From CAYRZF01 sp964428805 (GTDB taxonomy: Bacteria > Methylomirabilota > Methylomirabilia > Rokubacteriales > CSP1-6): a stretch of 35,808 nt of DNA. The stretch spans positions 1 through 35,808 of the forward strand of contig CAYRZF010000013.1 of the NCBI GenBank assembly GCA_964428805.1, written 5' to 3'. This document shows, one piece after another, positions 1-8,195 of this stretch; positions within the stretch are counted from its first letter, which is position 1; each line of letters starts with the position of its first letter. The translations under genes were made by a program, and so were the position numbers. The notes under the pieces were generated by a model. That model made no database searches. It was not told the origin of the DNA and worked only from the letters and a program-made list of their open reading frames with translations.

Positions 1-29
1 CCGGTTCTGATCAGCGGGTTCGAACGGCC

Positions 30-770
30 ATGGGCGGAGGATACGGGATCGTCTGGTCAGTGGTGATCCCGGCGTACAATGAAGCGCAGCGCTTGCCTGC
101 CTATTTGAGGGAGGTGATCGCGTTCTTCGAGGAGCGGGGAGAGCCGTACGAAATCATCGTGGTGGACGACGGGAGCGGGGATTCCACCCAGGAGCGGGTG
201 CACGAGCTTCAGGCGGTTCATCCGCGGGTCCGACTGATTGCCCTTCCCCAAAACCGCGGGAAAGGCTACGCGGTCAGGGTCGGGATGGTGAACGCCCGGG
301 GCGCCTTCCGCCTCTTCGCCGATGCCGATGGCGCGACCCCGATCGGGGAGGTGAAGCGGCTCCTGCCGGCGCTCCAGGCAGGGACCGATATCGTCATTGG
401 ATCGCGGGTGCTGGTGGACCCTGAGGTGTCGGTTCAGGCGAAGCGGCACCGGGTATGGGCCGGGCGGGTCTTCAACTGGTTGGTGGCGCGACTGGGGCTC
501 CCCCGGATCGCCGACTCCCAGTGTGGCTTCAAGTGCTTCCGGGGTCCGGTGGCCGAGGATCTCTTTCGCTCGCTGGCCACCGACGGATTCGGCTTTGACG
601 TGGAGCTGCTGCTTCTCGCTCAGCGGCGGGGGTACACCATCGTCGAGGTCGCTGTGAATTGGGCCGACCAACCTGGGAGCAAGGTGAGCGTCTTGACCGA
701 CGGTCCGCGCATGCTGTGGCAGATTCTGACGGCCCGGCTCTCGCTCGCCCGAGGGCGTCAGGAGCGTTGA
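30..770 (+). CDS. GT2 glycosyltransferase, dolichyl/polyprenyl-phosphate glucose synthase-like
   Basis: A family 2 glycosyltransferase that probably moves a sugar from a nucleotide donor to a polyprenyl phosphate at the inner face of the membrane. The 246-residue protein shows VVIPAYNE (11-18), VDDGS (45-49), a DAD metal/nucleotide motif (98-100) in the context FADADGATP, GSR (124-126) and DSQCGFK (162-168). This pattern is typical of the dolichyl-phosphate beta-glucosyltransferase (ALG5-like) subfamily. No membrane helices are evident. The frame is open back to the window edge, so the start is uncertain: ATG 30 has no clear ribosome site, and GTG 60 or 63 are alternatives. A TGA at 8-10 in another frame may end the upstream gene. 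The aminotransferase follows after 4 bases. The GT-C enzyme two genes on is the likely user of the lipid-linked sugar. Fold certain; substrate inferred. Confidence 0.88.
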   Translation: MGGGYGIVWSVVIPAYNEAQRLPAYLREVIAFFEERGEPYEIIVVDDGSGDSTQERVHELQAVHPRVRLIALPQNRGKGYAVRVGMVNARGAFRLFADADGATPIGEVKRLLPALQAGTDIVIGSRVLVDPEVSVQAKRHRVWAGRVFNWLVARLGLPRIADSQCGFKCFRGPVAEDLFRSLATDGFGFDVELLLLAQRRGYTIVEVAVNWADQPGSKVSVLTDGPRMLWQILTARLSLARGRQER

Positions 771-774
771 CGGC

Positions 775-1953
775 ATGAACGTTCCCCCGTCCATCGCGCG
801 CCGGGCTCGAGAGATCGAGCCGTTCCTCGCCGTGGAGGTGGGCGACCGGGCTCAGGAGTTGGAGCGGCAGGGGATCGACGTCATCCACCTGGAGTTCGGC
901 GAGCCCGACTTCGAGACGCCGCCGGTGATTCAGGAGGCCGCCCAGAAGGCGATCAAGGACGGGCACACGAAGTACACCCACAGCCTGGGCATCCTTCCGC
1001 TCCGGGAAGCGATCGCCGAGCACTACCGCAACCGGTACGGGGTCGAGGTGTCCCCGGAGCAGATTCTGGTGACCGCGGGGACCTCGCCGGCCATGCTTCT
1101 GTTGTTCACCGTCCTCCTGGACCCCGGGGATCAGGTGATCCTCTCGGATCCGCATTACGCGTGCTATCCCAATTTTCTCCGCTATGCGGAGGCGGAACCG
1201 GTCTACGTCAACGTGGACGAAGACGATGGATTCCAGTACCGCCCCGGGGTCATCCGGGAACGGCTCTCGCCACGGGTGAAGGCCATCCTCGTGAACTCGC
1301 CGGCCAATCCCACGGGTACCGTGGTGTCGCCTGATCGCCTGGCTGAGATCGCGAAGCTGGGCCCCTGGGTCGTTTCCGACGAGATCTACCACGGGCTCAC
1401 GTACGTGGGGCGGGAGCACTCGATCCTCGAGTTCACCGATCGCGCCTTCGTTCTGAACGGCTTTTCCAAGGCCTTTGCCATGACCGGCTGGCGGCTTGGC
1501 TACCTGATCGTCCCCAAACCGTTCATCCGGACGCTGCAGAAGACCTACCAGAACTTCTTCATTTCCACGAACGAGTTCGTCCAGTGGGCGGGGGTCGCGG
1601 CGCTCAAGGAGGCAGCCGAGGACGTGGCCCGTTTTCGCCGGATCTTCGACGAACGCCGTCGGGTGATGGTCGCCGGCCTGCGCGAGATCGGACTCGGCGT
1701 GGGCTCGGAGCCCACCGGCGCCTTCTACGTGCTCGCCAACGCGAAGCGCTTCACCCGGAACTCGTACGACTTCGCCTTCCAGATCCTCAATGACGCTCAC
1801 GTGGGCGTGACGCCCGGGATCGACTTCGGCCAGAACGCCGAGGGGTATCTCCGCTTTTCCTACGCCAATTCGCTTCCCCGGATTCGGCAGGGGCTGGAGA
1901 GGATCGGCCAGTTCCTCGCGGGGTTGAAAGGGGAGCGATCCACTCTCTCGTGA
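775..1953 (+). CDS. PLP-dependent aminotransferase, class I/II (aspartate aminotransferase-like)
   Basis: A fold-type I pyridoxal-phosphate aminotransferase of 392 residues, normal for the family. Visible landmarks are the N-terminal EFGEPDFETP segment (about 40-49), NSPANPTG (174-181) that contacts the cofactor, SDEIY (201-205) with the Asp that pairs with the pyridine nitrogen, and SKAFAMTGWRLGY (231-243), where Lys232 forms the Schiff base. A C-terminal YLRFSYANS segment supplies the usual substrate-carboxylate Arg. The likely reaction is transamination of an amino acid such as aspartate or alanine with 2-oxoglutarate, but the substrate cannot be read from sequence. The start at ATG 775 has GGAG at 761-764. 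The stop overlaps the next gene's start (GTGA), so the two are probably translationally coupled. The neighbours handle sugars; whether this enzyme serves that pathway or general metabolism is open. Confidence 0.9.
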   Translation: MNVPPSIARRAREIEPFLAVEVGDRAQELERQGIDVIHLEFGEPDFETPPVIQEAAQKAIKDGHTKYTHSLGILPLREAIAEHYRNRYGVEVSPEQILVTAGTSPAMLLLFTVLLDPGDQVILSDPHYACYPNFLRYAEAEPVYVNVDEDDGFQYRPGVIRERLSPRVKAILVNSPANPTGTVVSPDRLAEIAKLGPWVVSDEIYHGLTYVGREHSILEFTDRAFVLNGFSKAFAMTGWRLGYLIVPKPFIRTLQKTYQNFFISTNEFVQWAGVAALKEAAEDVARFRRIFDERRRVMVAGLREIGLGVGSEPTGAFYVLANAKRFTRNSYDFAFQILNDAHVGVTPGIDFGQNAEGYLRFSYANSLPRIRQGLERIGQFLAGLKGERSTLS

Positions 1954-4130
1954 AACCGTCCGTCAGGGACTGGCTCTTGCTTGCCGGCCTCTTCGGAGCC
2001 CTTATCCTCGTCGTCGGGATGTGGGTGACGCTGGACCGGCGCCCGCCGGAGTGGGACTACGCCAACCACCTGGAGCGGGCCGTCCGGTGCCACCGGAGCC
2101 TCTCTGAGGGGTGGAGCGGCGCCGGGGAAATTCTCGAGATGTCCTCGTTCTACCCGCCGGTTGTTCCTTGCGCTGCCGGCCTGCTCTATTTCCTGTTCCC
2201 GATCACCCCGTTGATCTCGCAGTCGGTGATGCTGGCCTTTCTTGGGCTGGCCCTGGTCTCCCTCTTCCTCCTCGGGCGTCGGCTGTTCGAAGCGCCGACC
2301 GGCTTGTTGGCCGCTCTGCTCTTCGCCGCCGCGCCATTCGTGGTGTATTCGGGCACCAACTTTCAGCTGGATCTCCCACTCGCTGCGACGGTGATCCTCG
2401 CGCTCTTCGTCCTGGTGAAGACCGAGGAGTTTTCCCGGCGCTCCTGGTCCGTCGTCACGGGTCTGGTCTTGGCTCTTGGCATGCTGGTCAAACCGCCGTT
2501 CGTCGTCTACTTTTCCCCCCCGCTTGTGCTTGTGACGTGGCGGGTTCTGCGCGGGAGTGACCGCGCGGGGCGCGTGCTCAACCTCGCCCTGGCCCTGTTC
2601 TTGGGTGGCGCTCTCAGCATTCCCTGGTACGGCCCACGCGTCTTCGGCCTGCCCATGCAAATCGCCAATCGTGCGTTCAAGCAGGCGGCCGAGGCCGGAT
2701 ATCCCGAGACGCTCACGTCCTCCTCCCTCTTGTTCTATCCCCGAGAGCTCCTTCCCATGTTCGGCCTCGTGGCGGGACTTCTCTTCGCGTGGGGTCTTCT
2801 GGCGCTGGCCCGTCGCCCGGGGGATCGCGGCCTTCTCTGGACCGCGTCAGTGGTGCCGTTCGGGGTTTTTCTCTTCATTCAGAACAAAAACCTGCGGTAC
2901 GTGCTCCCGCTCCTTCCCGTGGCTGCCCTGATCGGCGCAGCAGGTCTCCGCGCTCTCGCGCCGGCCTGGCGGGTGGCCGCTACTGCCGTCGTGGTACTGG
3001 CTTCGGTGGCTCAGATCGGCGCTGCCGCCTTCGGGTTCCCGCCGGTTCCCCGGTGGACCCCGTTCAACCTCACCCTCCTTTTTTCCTTTCCGCCTTCTCC
3101 GATCGAGTGGCCCCACCGCCAGATCCTCGACGTCATCACGCGGGAAACGCGAGGGGCTCCGGCCACGGTGAGCGTCGTTCCGAACTACAGTTACTTTTCC
3201 GTCTCGAACTTTCGCTATTACGCCGCGCGTGATCGGCTGCCGCTAAAGATGATCCGCCCCTGGGGCCAGTACCCTCTGGGGGTGGACTTCATCATCTTGA
3301 AGACGGGCAGCCAGGGGCCTGAGTTCTCGATTGCCAAGCCCAGGCGGATCATGGAGCGGCTCGCGGCCGGCGATCCTGCCTTCGAGCAGGTCTTTCCTGT
3401 CATCTGGAGCGGTTCACTTCCCGACGGGAGCGAGGCCACCGTCAGGCAGCGCAGGCTGACGCCGGTAAACGCCGTGAGCCCTTCCGCGCTGGCTCACCAG
3501 TTCCGGCAGGCCGTCACGCGCTTCCTCACGCCCTACGCCCGGGACGTGGACGGGCTTCGGGTGGATCTCACGTACTCGCCCGAGGCTCTCCTCAAGGGGG
3601 GCATCCGGCGGGCGGAGGTGGCAGCCCGGAGCGCGCGCGTGGCTGAGTTCTCCCGGAACGGCGCTCAGCTCCGGGTCGGAGAGATGCGGCTCATCCTCGA
3701 GGGCGTTCTCATCAACCCCTATCGCCTCGTGGCTTCGGGTGAAATCGAGCTGCTCAAGATCGAGAGGCTCCGCGTGGATCACCTCGTCGTCACCGAGGAG
3801 GATCTCCGGGCCTTTCTCACCGGACTCAAGAGGCTCAGGCGGTTACGCCTCGGGCTGGAGGAGGGAGCCGTCTCGGTGGTGTTGAGCCAGCCGGGACCTG
3901 ATGTGGCGGGACGTCTCAAGCTTTTGACAGGCCATGCGAATGGGCCCCTGACGGTTCAGGCGGAGCGGCTCAGCCTCGGCGGCATCCCGCTGCCGGGGCT
4001 CCTGGCCCGGTGGGTCCTCCGACAGTTCGATCCCGGTCCGCGCCTGGCGGCGCTTCCCGTTGCGCTCGAGCTGGGCGAGATTCGAGTGGAAGCCGGGCGC
4101 ATTGTGATCGGCAGCCCGGACGGGGGATGA
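1950..4130 (+). CDS. GT-C (ArnT/PMT-like) membrane glycosyltransferase fused to a DUF2993/LmeA-like domain
   Basis: A 726-residue protein starting at GTG 1950, overlapping the aminotransferase stop by four bases. Residues 1-362 form a polytopic membrane region. The first helix is about 8-27, followed by the acidic loop EWDYANH with Asp36, the usual catalytic position in GT39/ArnT enzymes. NKNLRYVLPLLP (312-323) resembles the conserved late-helix motif of the family. Residues 363-500 look like the extracytoplasmic soluble part. Residues about 510-726 are unlike ordinary GT39 tails. They show the beta-rich pattern of DUF2993/LmeA lipid-binding proteins: repeated 'leu-x-val-x-arg' strands, VTEEDLRAFL (614-623), a GGIPLPGLLARWVLR segment (677-691) and a final VALELGEIRVEAGRIVI strand pair. 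It probably uses a polyprenyl-phosphate sugar made by the upstream GT2 to glycosylate a lipid outside the membrane. The glycosyltransferase call is firm; the C-terminal assignment is by pattern only. Confidence 0.82.
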   Translation: MKPSVRDWLLLAGLFGALILVVGMWVTLDRRPPEWDYANHLERAVRCHRSLSEGWSGAGEILEMSSFYPPVVPCAAGLLYFLFPITPLISQSVMLAFLGLALVSLFLLGRRLFEAPTGLLAALLFAAAPFVVYSGTNFQLDLPLAATVILALFVLVKTEEFSRRSWSVVTGLVLALGMLVKPPFVVYFSPPLVLVTWRVLRGSDRAGRVLNLALALFLGGALSIPWYGPRVFGLPMQIANRAFKQAAEAGYPETLTSSSLLFYPRELLPMFGLVAGLLFAWGLLALARRPGDRGLLWTASVVPFGVFLFIQNKNLRYVLPLLPVAALIGAAGLRALAPAWRVAATAVVVLASVAQIGAAAFGFPPVPRWTPFNLTLLFSFPPSPIEWPHRQILDVITRETRGAPATVSVVPNYSYFSVSNFRYYAARDRLPLKMIRPWGQYPLGVDFIILKTGSQGPEFSIAKPRRIMERLAAGDPAFEQVFPVIWSGSLPDGSEATVRQRRLTPVNAVSPSALAHQFRQAVTRFLTPYARDVDGLRVDLTYSPEALLKGGIRRAEVAARSARVAEFSRNGAQLRVGEMRLILEGVLINPYRLVASGEIELLKIERLRVDHLVVTEEDLRAFLTGLKRLRRLRLGLEEGAVSVVLSQPGPDVAGRLKLLTGHANGPLTVQAERLSLGGIPLPGLLARWVLRQFDPGPRLAALPVALELGEIRVEAGRIVIGSPDGG

Positions 4131-4134
4131 AGCC

Positions 4135-4788
4135 ATGGCTGAGTCAGCCCCGGCAAAGAAGGCGCGGGCCCGGAAACTGATCCGAATTCTGGAGCGGGAC
4201 TATTCGGACGCCAAGATCGCATTGGACTTCGGGAGCCCCTTGGAGCTGCTCGTCGCCACGATCCTGGCGGCTCAGTGTACGGACGAGCGAGTCAACCAGG
4301 TAACCAAGGTCCTCTTCAAGAAGTACCTGAGCGCCGCGGACTACGCCCGGGCGGTTCCCGCGGCAGTTGAGCGGGAGATTCACTCGACGGGGTTTTATAA
4401 GGCCAAGGCTCGCGCCATCATCGGGATGGCCAAGGACCTCGTCGCCAAGCACAGGGGCCAGGTTCCTCAGACCCTTGAAGAACTGGTCGCGCTCCCTGGG
4501 GTCGGCCGCAAGACGGCCAACGTGGTCCTCGGCAACGCGTACGGCCAGCCCGCGATCGCCGTGGATACTCACGTGTTCCGCGTTTCTCAGCGGCTCGGGC
4601 TGGCAAAGTCCGACGACCCCGAGCAGGTCCACGCACAGCTCTGCCTAGTGCTACCCAAGCCGAAGTGGACCCAGATCACCCATCTTCTCACCACCCACGG
4701 CCGCCGCATCTGCCAGGCGCGGAAGCCTGCCTGTCCCGAATGCCCCGTGCGCGCCCTCTGCCCCTGGCCGGAGAAGTCGCTGAGATAG
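4135..4788 (+). CDS. nth: Endonuclease III, base-excision repair DNA glycosylase/AP lyase
   Basis: A DNA glycosylase/AP lyase that removes oxidised pyrimidines and nicks abasic sites. The 217 residues match the family length. The helix-hairpin-helix LPGVGRKTANVV (120-131) carries the catalytic Lys126, and the following VDTHVFRV (143-150) carries Asp144. The C-terminal [4Fe-4S] loop is complete: Cys193, Cys200, Cys203 and Cys209 with C-x6-C-x2-C-x5-C spacing. The start is ATG 4135, four bases after the preceding stop. It is close enough to the GT-C gene to be co-transcribed but has no functional link with it. A promoter for ribosomal genes begins 20 bases after its stop, so this gene closes the first transcription unit. 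Confidence 0.97.
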   Translation: MAESAPAKKARARKLIRILERDYSDAKIALDFGSPLELLVATILAAQCTDERVNQVTKVLFKKYLSAADYARAVPAAVEREIHSTGFYKAKARAIIGMAKDLVAKHRGQVPQTLEELVALPGVGRKTANVVLGNAYGQPAIAVDTHVFRVSQRLGLAKSDDPEQVHAQLCLVLPKPKWTQITHLLTTHGRRICQARKPACPECPVRALCPWPEKSLR

Positions 4789-4808
4789 TGTTGTTAGGGT
4801 CGTTTGGC

Positions 4809-4837
4809 TTGACATTTCAAGCAGTTTCCATTAACGT
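4809..4837 (+). promoter_or_regulatory. Candidate sigma70 promoter for rplM-rpsI
   Basis: TTGACA (4809-4814) matches the -35 consensus exactly. It is followed after 17 bases by TAACGT (4832-4837), which keeps the three most conserved -10 positions (T, A and final T). Transcription would begin near 4844, giving an untranslated leader of about 58 bases before the rplM ATG at 4902. The site lies in the only gap between nth and rplM. It is the best promoter visible in the window. Confidence 0.75.
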
Positions 4838-4901
4838 ATGAGTTTGCGACTTTTTGGGGCCGAAACGCGTACACAGGGTCGGTATCGAGGAGTCAGGACG
4901 A

Positions 4902-5348
4902 ATGGCCGCATCGCAGGGAACAGTCGAGAAGACCGCCCGGAGATGGTATCTGGTGGACGCCGAGGGTCAGGTGCTCGGACGTTTGGCCAGCCGGGTCGCC
5001 ACGATTCTTCGGGGCAAGCACAAGCCCGACTTCGCCCCGCACCTGGACGTGGGAGATCACGTCGTGGTCGTGAATGCGGAGAAGGTGCACCTGACCGGGC
5101 GAAAGTTCACGACCAAGATATATCGCTGGCACACCGGTTACATCGGCGGGCTCCGGGAGGTCCGCGCGGAGAGGATGCTCGCGACCCATCCCGAGCGGGT
5201 CATCGAATGGGCAGTCCAGGGCATGCTTCCCAAGGGCCGCCTGGGTAGGGCCATGGCCAAAAAGCTGAAGGTCTACCGCGGCCCGGCCCACCCCCACGCC
5301 TCCCAGCAGCCCGAGCCTCTCGGCGGGGTCGCAGGGAAACCTTCCTAG
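4902..5348 (+). CDS. rplM: Large ribosomal subunit protein L13 (uL13)
   Basis: Ribosomal protein L13, an early assembly protein of the 50S subunit. I chose ATG 4902 because AGGAG at 4888-4892 sits nine bases upstream and the product then has a normal length (148 residues). The longer frame from 4854 would add 16 residues not found in L13. Characteristic segments are RRWYLVDAEGQVLGRLAS (13-30), the LTGRKF region (64-69) and GMLPKGRLGRAMAKKLKVY (107-125), followed by the RGPAHPH that closes the family core. The last 15 or so residues are a Pro/Gly-rich extension. It is the first gene after the 4809-4837 promoter. rpsI follows nine bases later, the usual L13-S9 pair. Confidence 0.97.
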   Translation: MAASQGTVEKTARRWYLVDAEGQVLGRLASRVATILRGKHKPDFAPHLDVGDHVVVVNAEKVHLTGRKFTTKIYRWHTGYIGGLREVRAERMLATHPERVIEWAVQGMLPKGRLGRAMAKKLKVYRGPAHPHASQQPEPLGGVAGKPS

Positions 5349-5357
5349 AGGAGTGAG

Positions 5358-5753
5358 ATGATCGAAACAGCTCGATTTTACGGAACTGGCCGGCGGAAAA
5401 CGTCCGTGGCGCGGGTCTGGCTCAGGCCCGGGGCCGGGGCCATCACGGTTAACCGCCGCGCCTTCGAGGAGTATTTCCCCCGGGAAACGCTCCGGATGAT
5501 CATCTGCCAGCCTCTTCAACTCGCCAACGTGCTTGGGCAGGTTGACGTGTTGGTCAACGTGGGCGGCGGCGGTCCTGCCGGTCAGGCCGGCGCCGTGCGC
5601 CACGGGATCTCGCGAGCGCTCCTGGCCTTCGACGACAAGCTCCGGGCACCGTTGAAGAAGGCGGGACTCCTCACCCGGGATCCACGGATGCGGGAGCGGA
5701 AGAAGTACGGCCAACCCGGCGCCCGGCAGAAGTTCCAGTATTCGAAGCGCTAG
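5358..5753 (+). CDS. rpsI: Small ribosomal subunit protein S9 (uS9)
   Basis: Ribosomal protein S9, 131 residues, whose C-terminal tail reaches the P-site tRNA in the 30S subunit. The S9 signature GGGPAGQAGAVRHGISRAL (70-88) is intact. The end KFQYSKR keeps the invariant final Lys-Arg that contacts tRNA. The N-terminus FYGTGRRKTSVARVWL (8-23) is also typical. GAGGAG (5348-5353) precedes ATG 5358 closely and overlaps the rplM stop, consistent with one transcript and coupled translation. Confidence 0.97.
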   Translation: MIETARFYGTGRRKTSVARVWLRPGAGAITVNRRAFEEYFPRETLRMIICQPLQLANVLGQVDVLVNVGGGGPAGQAGAVRHGISRALLAFDDKLRAPLKKAGLLTRDPRMRERKKYGQPGARQKFQYSKR

Positions 5754-5772
5754 CCCACCCTCTCGGGGATTC

Positions 5773-6825
5773 ATGACGTTGAAGGTCGCGGTGGCCGGGG
5801 CCAGTGGATACATGGGCGCCGAGCTGCTGCGCCTGCTTCTCGGCCATCCCGGCGTCCGCCTCGTCGCCGCCACCTCCGAGCGGCTGGTGGGTGAGCCACT
5901 TGAAGTGCTCTACCCCCACCTACGAGGGCTCACCACCCTGTCCTTCCAGAGTCTCGATGCCGAGCGGCTCGCCGAGGACGCCGACTGCGTGTTTCTCGCG
6001 CTCCCGCACATGGAGTCGCAGAGGGCGGTCCCCGTGCTGCGCCGTCACGGCCGAAAGGTCATTGACCTGTCCGCGGATTACCGGCTCAAGGATGCGGGCG
6101 CGTACGCCACCTGGTACAAGGCCGCCCACATGGACGGGGAGGGCTTAGCCGAAGCGGTGTACGGCTTGCCCGAGCTCCACCGAAAAGCGATCGCGTCGGC
6201 GTCGGTTGTGGCGAATCCCGGGTGCTACCCGGTCGGTGCGGTGCTGGCCATCGCGCCTCTTCTGAAATCGGGACTGGGGTGTGGTGAGGGGATCGTGATC
6301 GACGGGAAGTCCGGTGTCACGGGCGCGGGGGCTCAAGGGCGAAAGGTCGATCCCATGTACCTCTATACCGAGGCCAACGAAAACCTGCAGGCTTACGGGG
6401 TGGCCGCCCACCGCCATACCCCGGAGATCGAACAGGAGCTCTCCGCACTCGCGGGGCATTCCGTGACGGTCGGGTTCACTCCCCACCTGATGCCGCTCAA
6501 TCGAGGGCTCTTCACCACCGCCTCCGTCCCCCTCGCCAAGACGGCCAGCACGAGAGAGATCCTCGACTGCTACCGGGAATTCTATGCGGGGGAGCCCTTC
6601 GTCCGGGTCCTCCCCGAGGGGACGCTTCCCACCACCCGCGCCGTGGTATGTTCCAACTTCTGTGACGTAGCGGTGGTCGTGGATGCTCGCACCCGGCGAG
6701 CGGTCTGTCTCTCGGCCATCGACAACCTGGGGAAGGGGGGCGCCGCCAACGGCGTGCAGAACCTCAACCTGATGTATGGGTGGGACGAGCGGGCGGGCCT
6801 CGGGGCCCCGCCGGTATACCCCTAG
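5773..6825 (+). CDS. argC: N-acetyl-gamma-glutamyl-phosphate reductase
   Basis: The third step of arginine biosynthesis: NADPH-dependent reduction of N-acetylglutamyl phosphate to the semialdehyde. At 350 residues it belongs to the longer ArgC type. The nucleotide-binding loop is GASGYMGAELLRLL (9-22). The catalytic cysteine is Cys151 in NPGCYP. A GKSGVTGAG segment and HRHTPEIEQE (about 212-221), with the general-base His region, follow. The gap to rpsI is 19 bases with only a weak ribosome site (CGGGG), so it may be read through from the ribosomal operon or have its own promoter that I cannot see. argJ starts three bases after its stop, forming a two-gene arginine unit. Confidence 0.97.
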   Translation: MTLKVAVAGASGYMGAELLRLLLGHPGVRLVAATSERLVGEPLEVLYPHLRGLTTLSFQSLDAERLAEDADCVFLALPHMESQRAVPVLRRHGRKVIDLSADYRLKDAGAYATWYKAAHMDGEGLAEAVYGLPELHRKAIASASVVANPGCYPVGAVLAIAPLLKSGLGCGEGIVIDGKSGVTGAGAQGRKVDPMYLYTEANENLQAYGVAAHRHTPEIEQELSALAGHSVTVGFTPHLMPLNRGLFTTASVPLAKTASTREILDCYREFYAGEPFVRVLPEGTLPTTRAVVCSNFCDVAVVVDARTRRAVCLSAIDNLGKGGAANGVQNLNLMYGWDERAGLGAPPVYP

Positions 6826-6828
6826 CCT

Positions 6829-8043
6829 ATGGCCGGGCTGGAGTGGCTTGAGGGAGGGATCACGGCGGTTCCGGGGATTTTGGCGTCCGGCATCCACTGC
6901 GGTATCAAGTCCAGCGGGAGGAAGGACCTGGCGCTGATCTACTCTTCCGCCCCCGCCCGCGCGGCGGCGGTCTTCACGACCAACCAGGTCAAGGGCGCGC
7001 CGGTTCGGGTGTCCATGGAGCACATCAAGGGGGGGACGATTCAGGCGATCGTCGCTTCGAGCGGGTGTTCCAATGTCTGCACCGGCGAGCAGGGCCTCCG
7101 GGACGCGCGCGAGATGACCACGATCGTTGGGGACCTGCTTCGAATCCCGGGCCGTCACGTCCTCGTGGCTTCCACCGGGGTCATCGGCCGCCCACTCCCG
7201 ATGGACAGGATCCGGGCCGCGCTTCCAAAGCTGGTGAAGTCGCTTTCCCCGCAGGGGGGCAGGAGCGCGGCGGAAGGGATCCTGACCACCGACACGGGGC
7301 CGAAGGAAGCGGCACTACGCCTCGAGGTCGTCGGCAGGCCGGTGACCCTCGGAGGAATCGCCAAGGGCGTCGGGATGATCGAGCCCCACATGGCGACGAT
7401 GTTCTGCTTCCTGGCCACCGACGCGGTGGTTTCACCGGCAGCGCTTGATGCCGTCCTTCGCCGATCTGTCGAGCGCAGCTTCAACCGGATCACCGTGGAT
7501 GGAGACCAGTCCACCAGCGATACGGTGGCGATCCTCGCCAACGGATTGGCGGAAAGCCGGGTACTCGAGAGGGGGAGTCGGGGGCTTCGCCAGTTCAGGC
7601 AGGGATTGGAAGCGATCACCGAGAAGCTTGCCAGGCTACTGCTGAAGGACGGCGAGGGAGCGACCAAACTGGTAAAGGTCCTGGTGAGAGGCGCCAAAAG
7701 CCGGCGCAACGCGAGGGCGGCGGCGCGCGCCGTCGCCAACTCGCTGTTGGTCAAAACGGCGATCAACGGCCAGGATCCCAACTGGGGGCGGATCATGATG
7801 GCCCTGGGAAAATCGCCCGCCGCGGTCGAAGCCGATCGGGTTGGCATCTGGTTCGACGACGAGCCTCTTGTGGCGGGCGGCCAGCTACGTCAGGGCGCCA
7901 AGCTGGACCGGGTGCGGGAGATCATGGCGCGTCCGGAGTTCACGATCCAGATCGACCTGGGGCTCGGTCGCGGGGAGGACCAGGTCTGGACCTGCGACCT
8001 CTCGGAGGAGTATGTGCGGATCAACGCGAAGTACACCACCTAA
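6829..8043 (+). CDS. argJ: Ornithine acetyltransferase / N-acetylglutamate synthase (bifunctional ArgJ)
   Basis: Recycles the acetyl group from N-acetylornithine to glutamate, the cyclic version of arginine synthesis. The 404-residue precursor is expected to cleave itself between Ala189 and Thr190 in KGVGMIEPHMATM, with Thr190 becoming the N-terminal nucleophile of the beta chain. The oxyanion-hole segment STGVIG (115-120) is present, and NGQDPNWGRIMMALG lies in the beta chain. The usual NSGNAN-type stretch reads SSGCSN (77-82), a modest deviation. Whether it also makes N-acetylglutamate from acetyl-CoA cannot be decided from sequence. It directly follows argC; argB and argD are not in the window. 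An inverted copy of a dispersed repeat begins six bases after its stop. Confidence 0.96.
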   Translation: MAGLEWLEGGITAVPGILASGIHCGIKSSGRKDLALIYSSAPARAAAVFTTNQVKGAPVRVSMEHIKGGTIQAIVASSGCSNVCTGEQGLRDAREMTTIVGDLLRIPGRHVLVASTGVIGRPLPMDRIRAALPKLVKSLSPQGGRSAAEGILTTDTGPKEAALRLEVVGRPVTLGGIAKGVGMIEPHMATMFCFLATDAVVSPAALDAVLRRSVERSFNRITVDGDQSTSDTVAILANGLAESRVLERGSRGLRQFRQGLEAITEKLARLLLKDGEGATKLVKVLVRGAKSRRNARAAARAVANSLLVKTAINGQDPNWGRIMMALGKSPAAVEADRVGIWFDDEPLVAGGQLRQGAKLDRVREIMARPEFTIQIDLGLGRGEDQVWTCDLSEEYVRINAKYTT

Positions 8044-8048
8044 ACTCG

Positions 8049-8105
8049 TCGGAGGGGGTCCACCCACGCCTCCGGCGCGGGTACCCGCCCTCCGAGTCCT
8101 CCCCC
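8049..8105 (-). repeat. Dispersed GC-rich repeat, copy A (inverted)
   Basis: This stretch is close to the reverse complement of 35690-35748. Reading the plus strand here against the minus strand there, the two share TCGGAGGGGG, CCACCCACGCC, CGGCGCGGGTACCCGCCC and TCCTCCCCC, with about three substitutions and a two-base length difference over some 57 bases. It contains the palindrome GCGGGTACCCGC. It lies between argJ and rpsB, and no reading frame crosses it convincingly. The rest of the gap to rpsB (8106-8195) holds a CCCC/GGGG hairpin (8162-8174) just upstream of the rpsB ribosome site and nothing else I recognise. Confidence 0.8.
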
Positions 8106-8195
8106 GGCGGAACAGAGAACCCGCTTCAGGAGGAAAAACTGCACGCCTCCCACATTCGGTGCCCCGGCGAGGGGTGGGGGGGCGGAGGCGAACCG

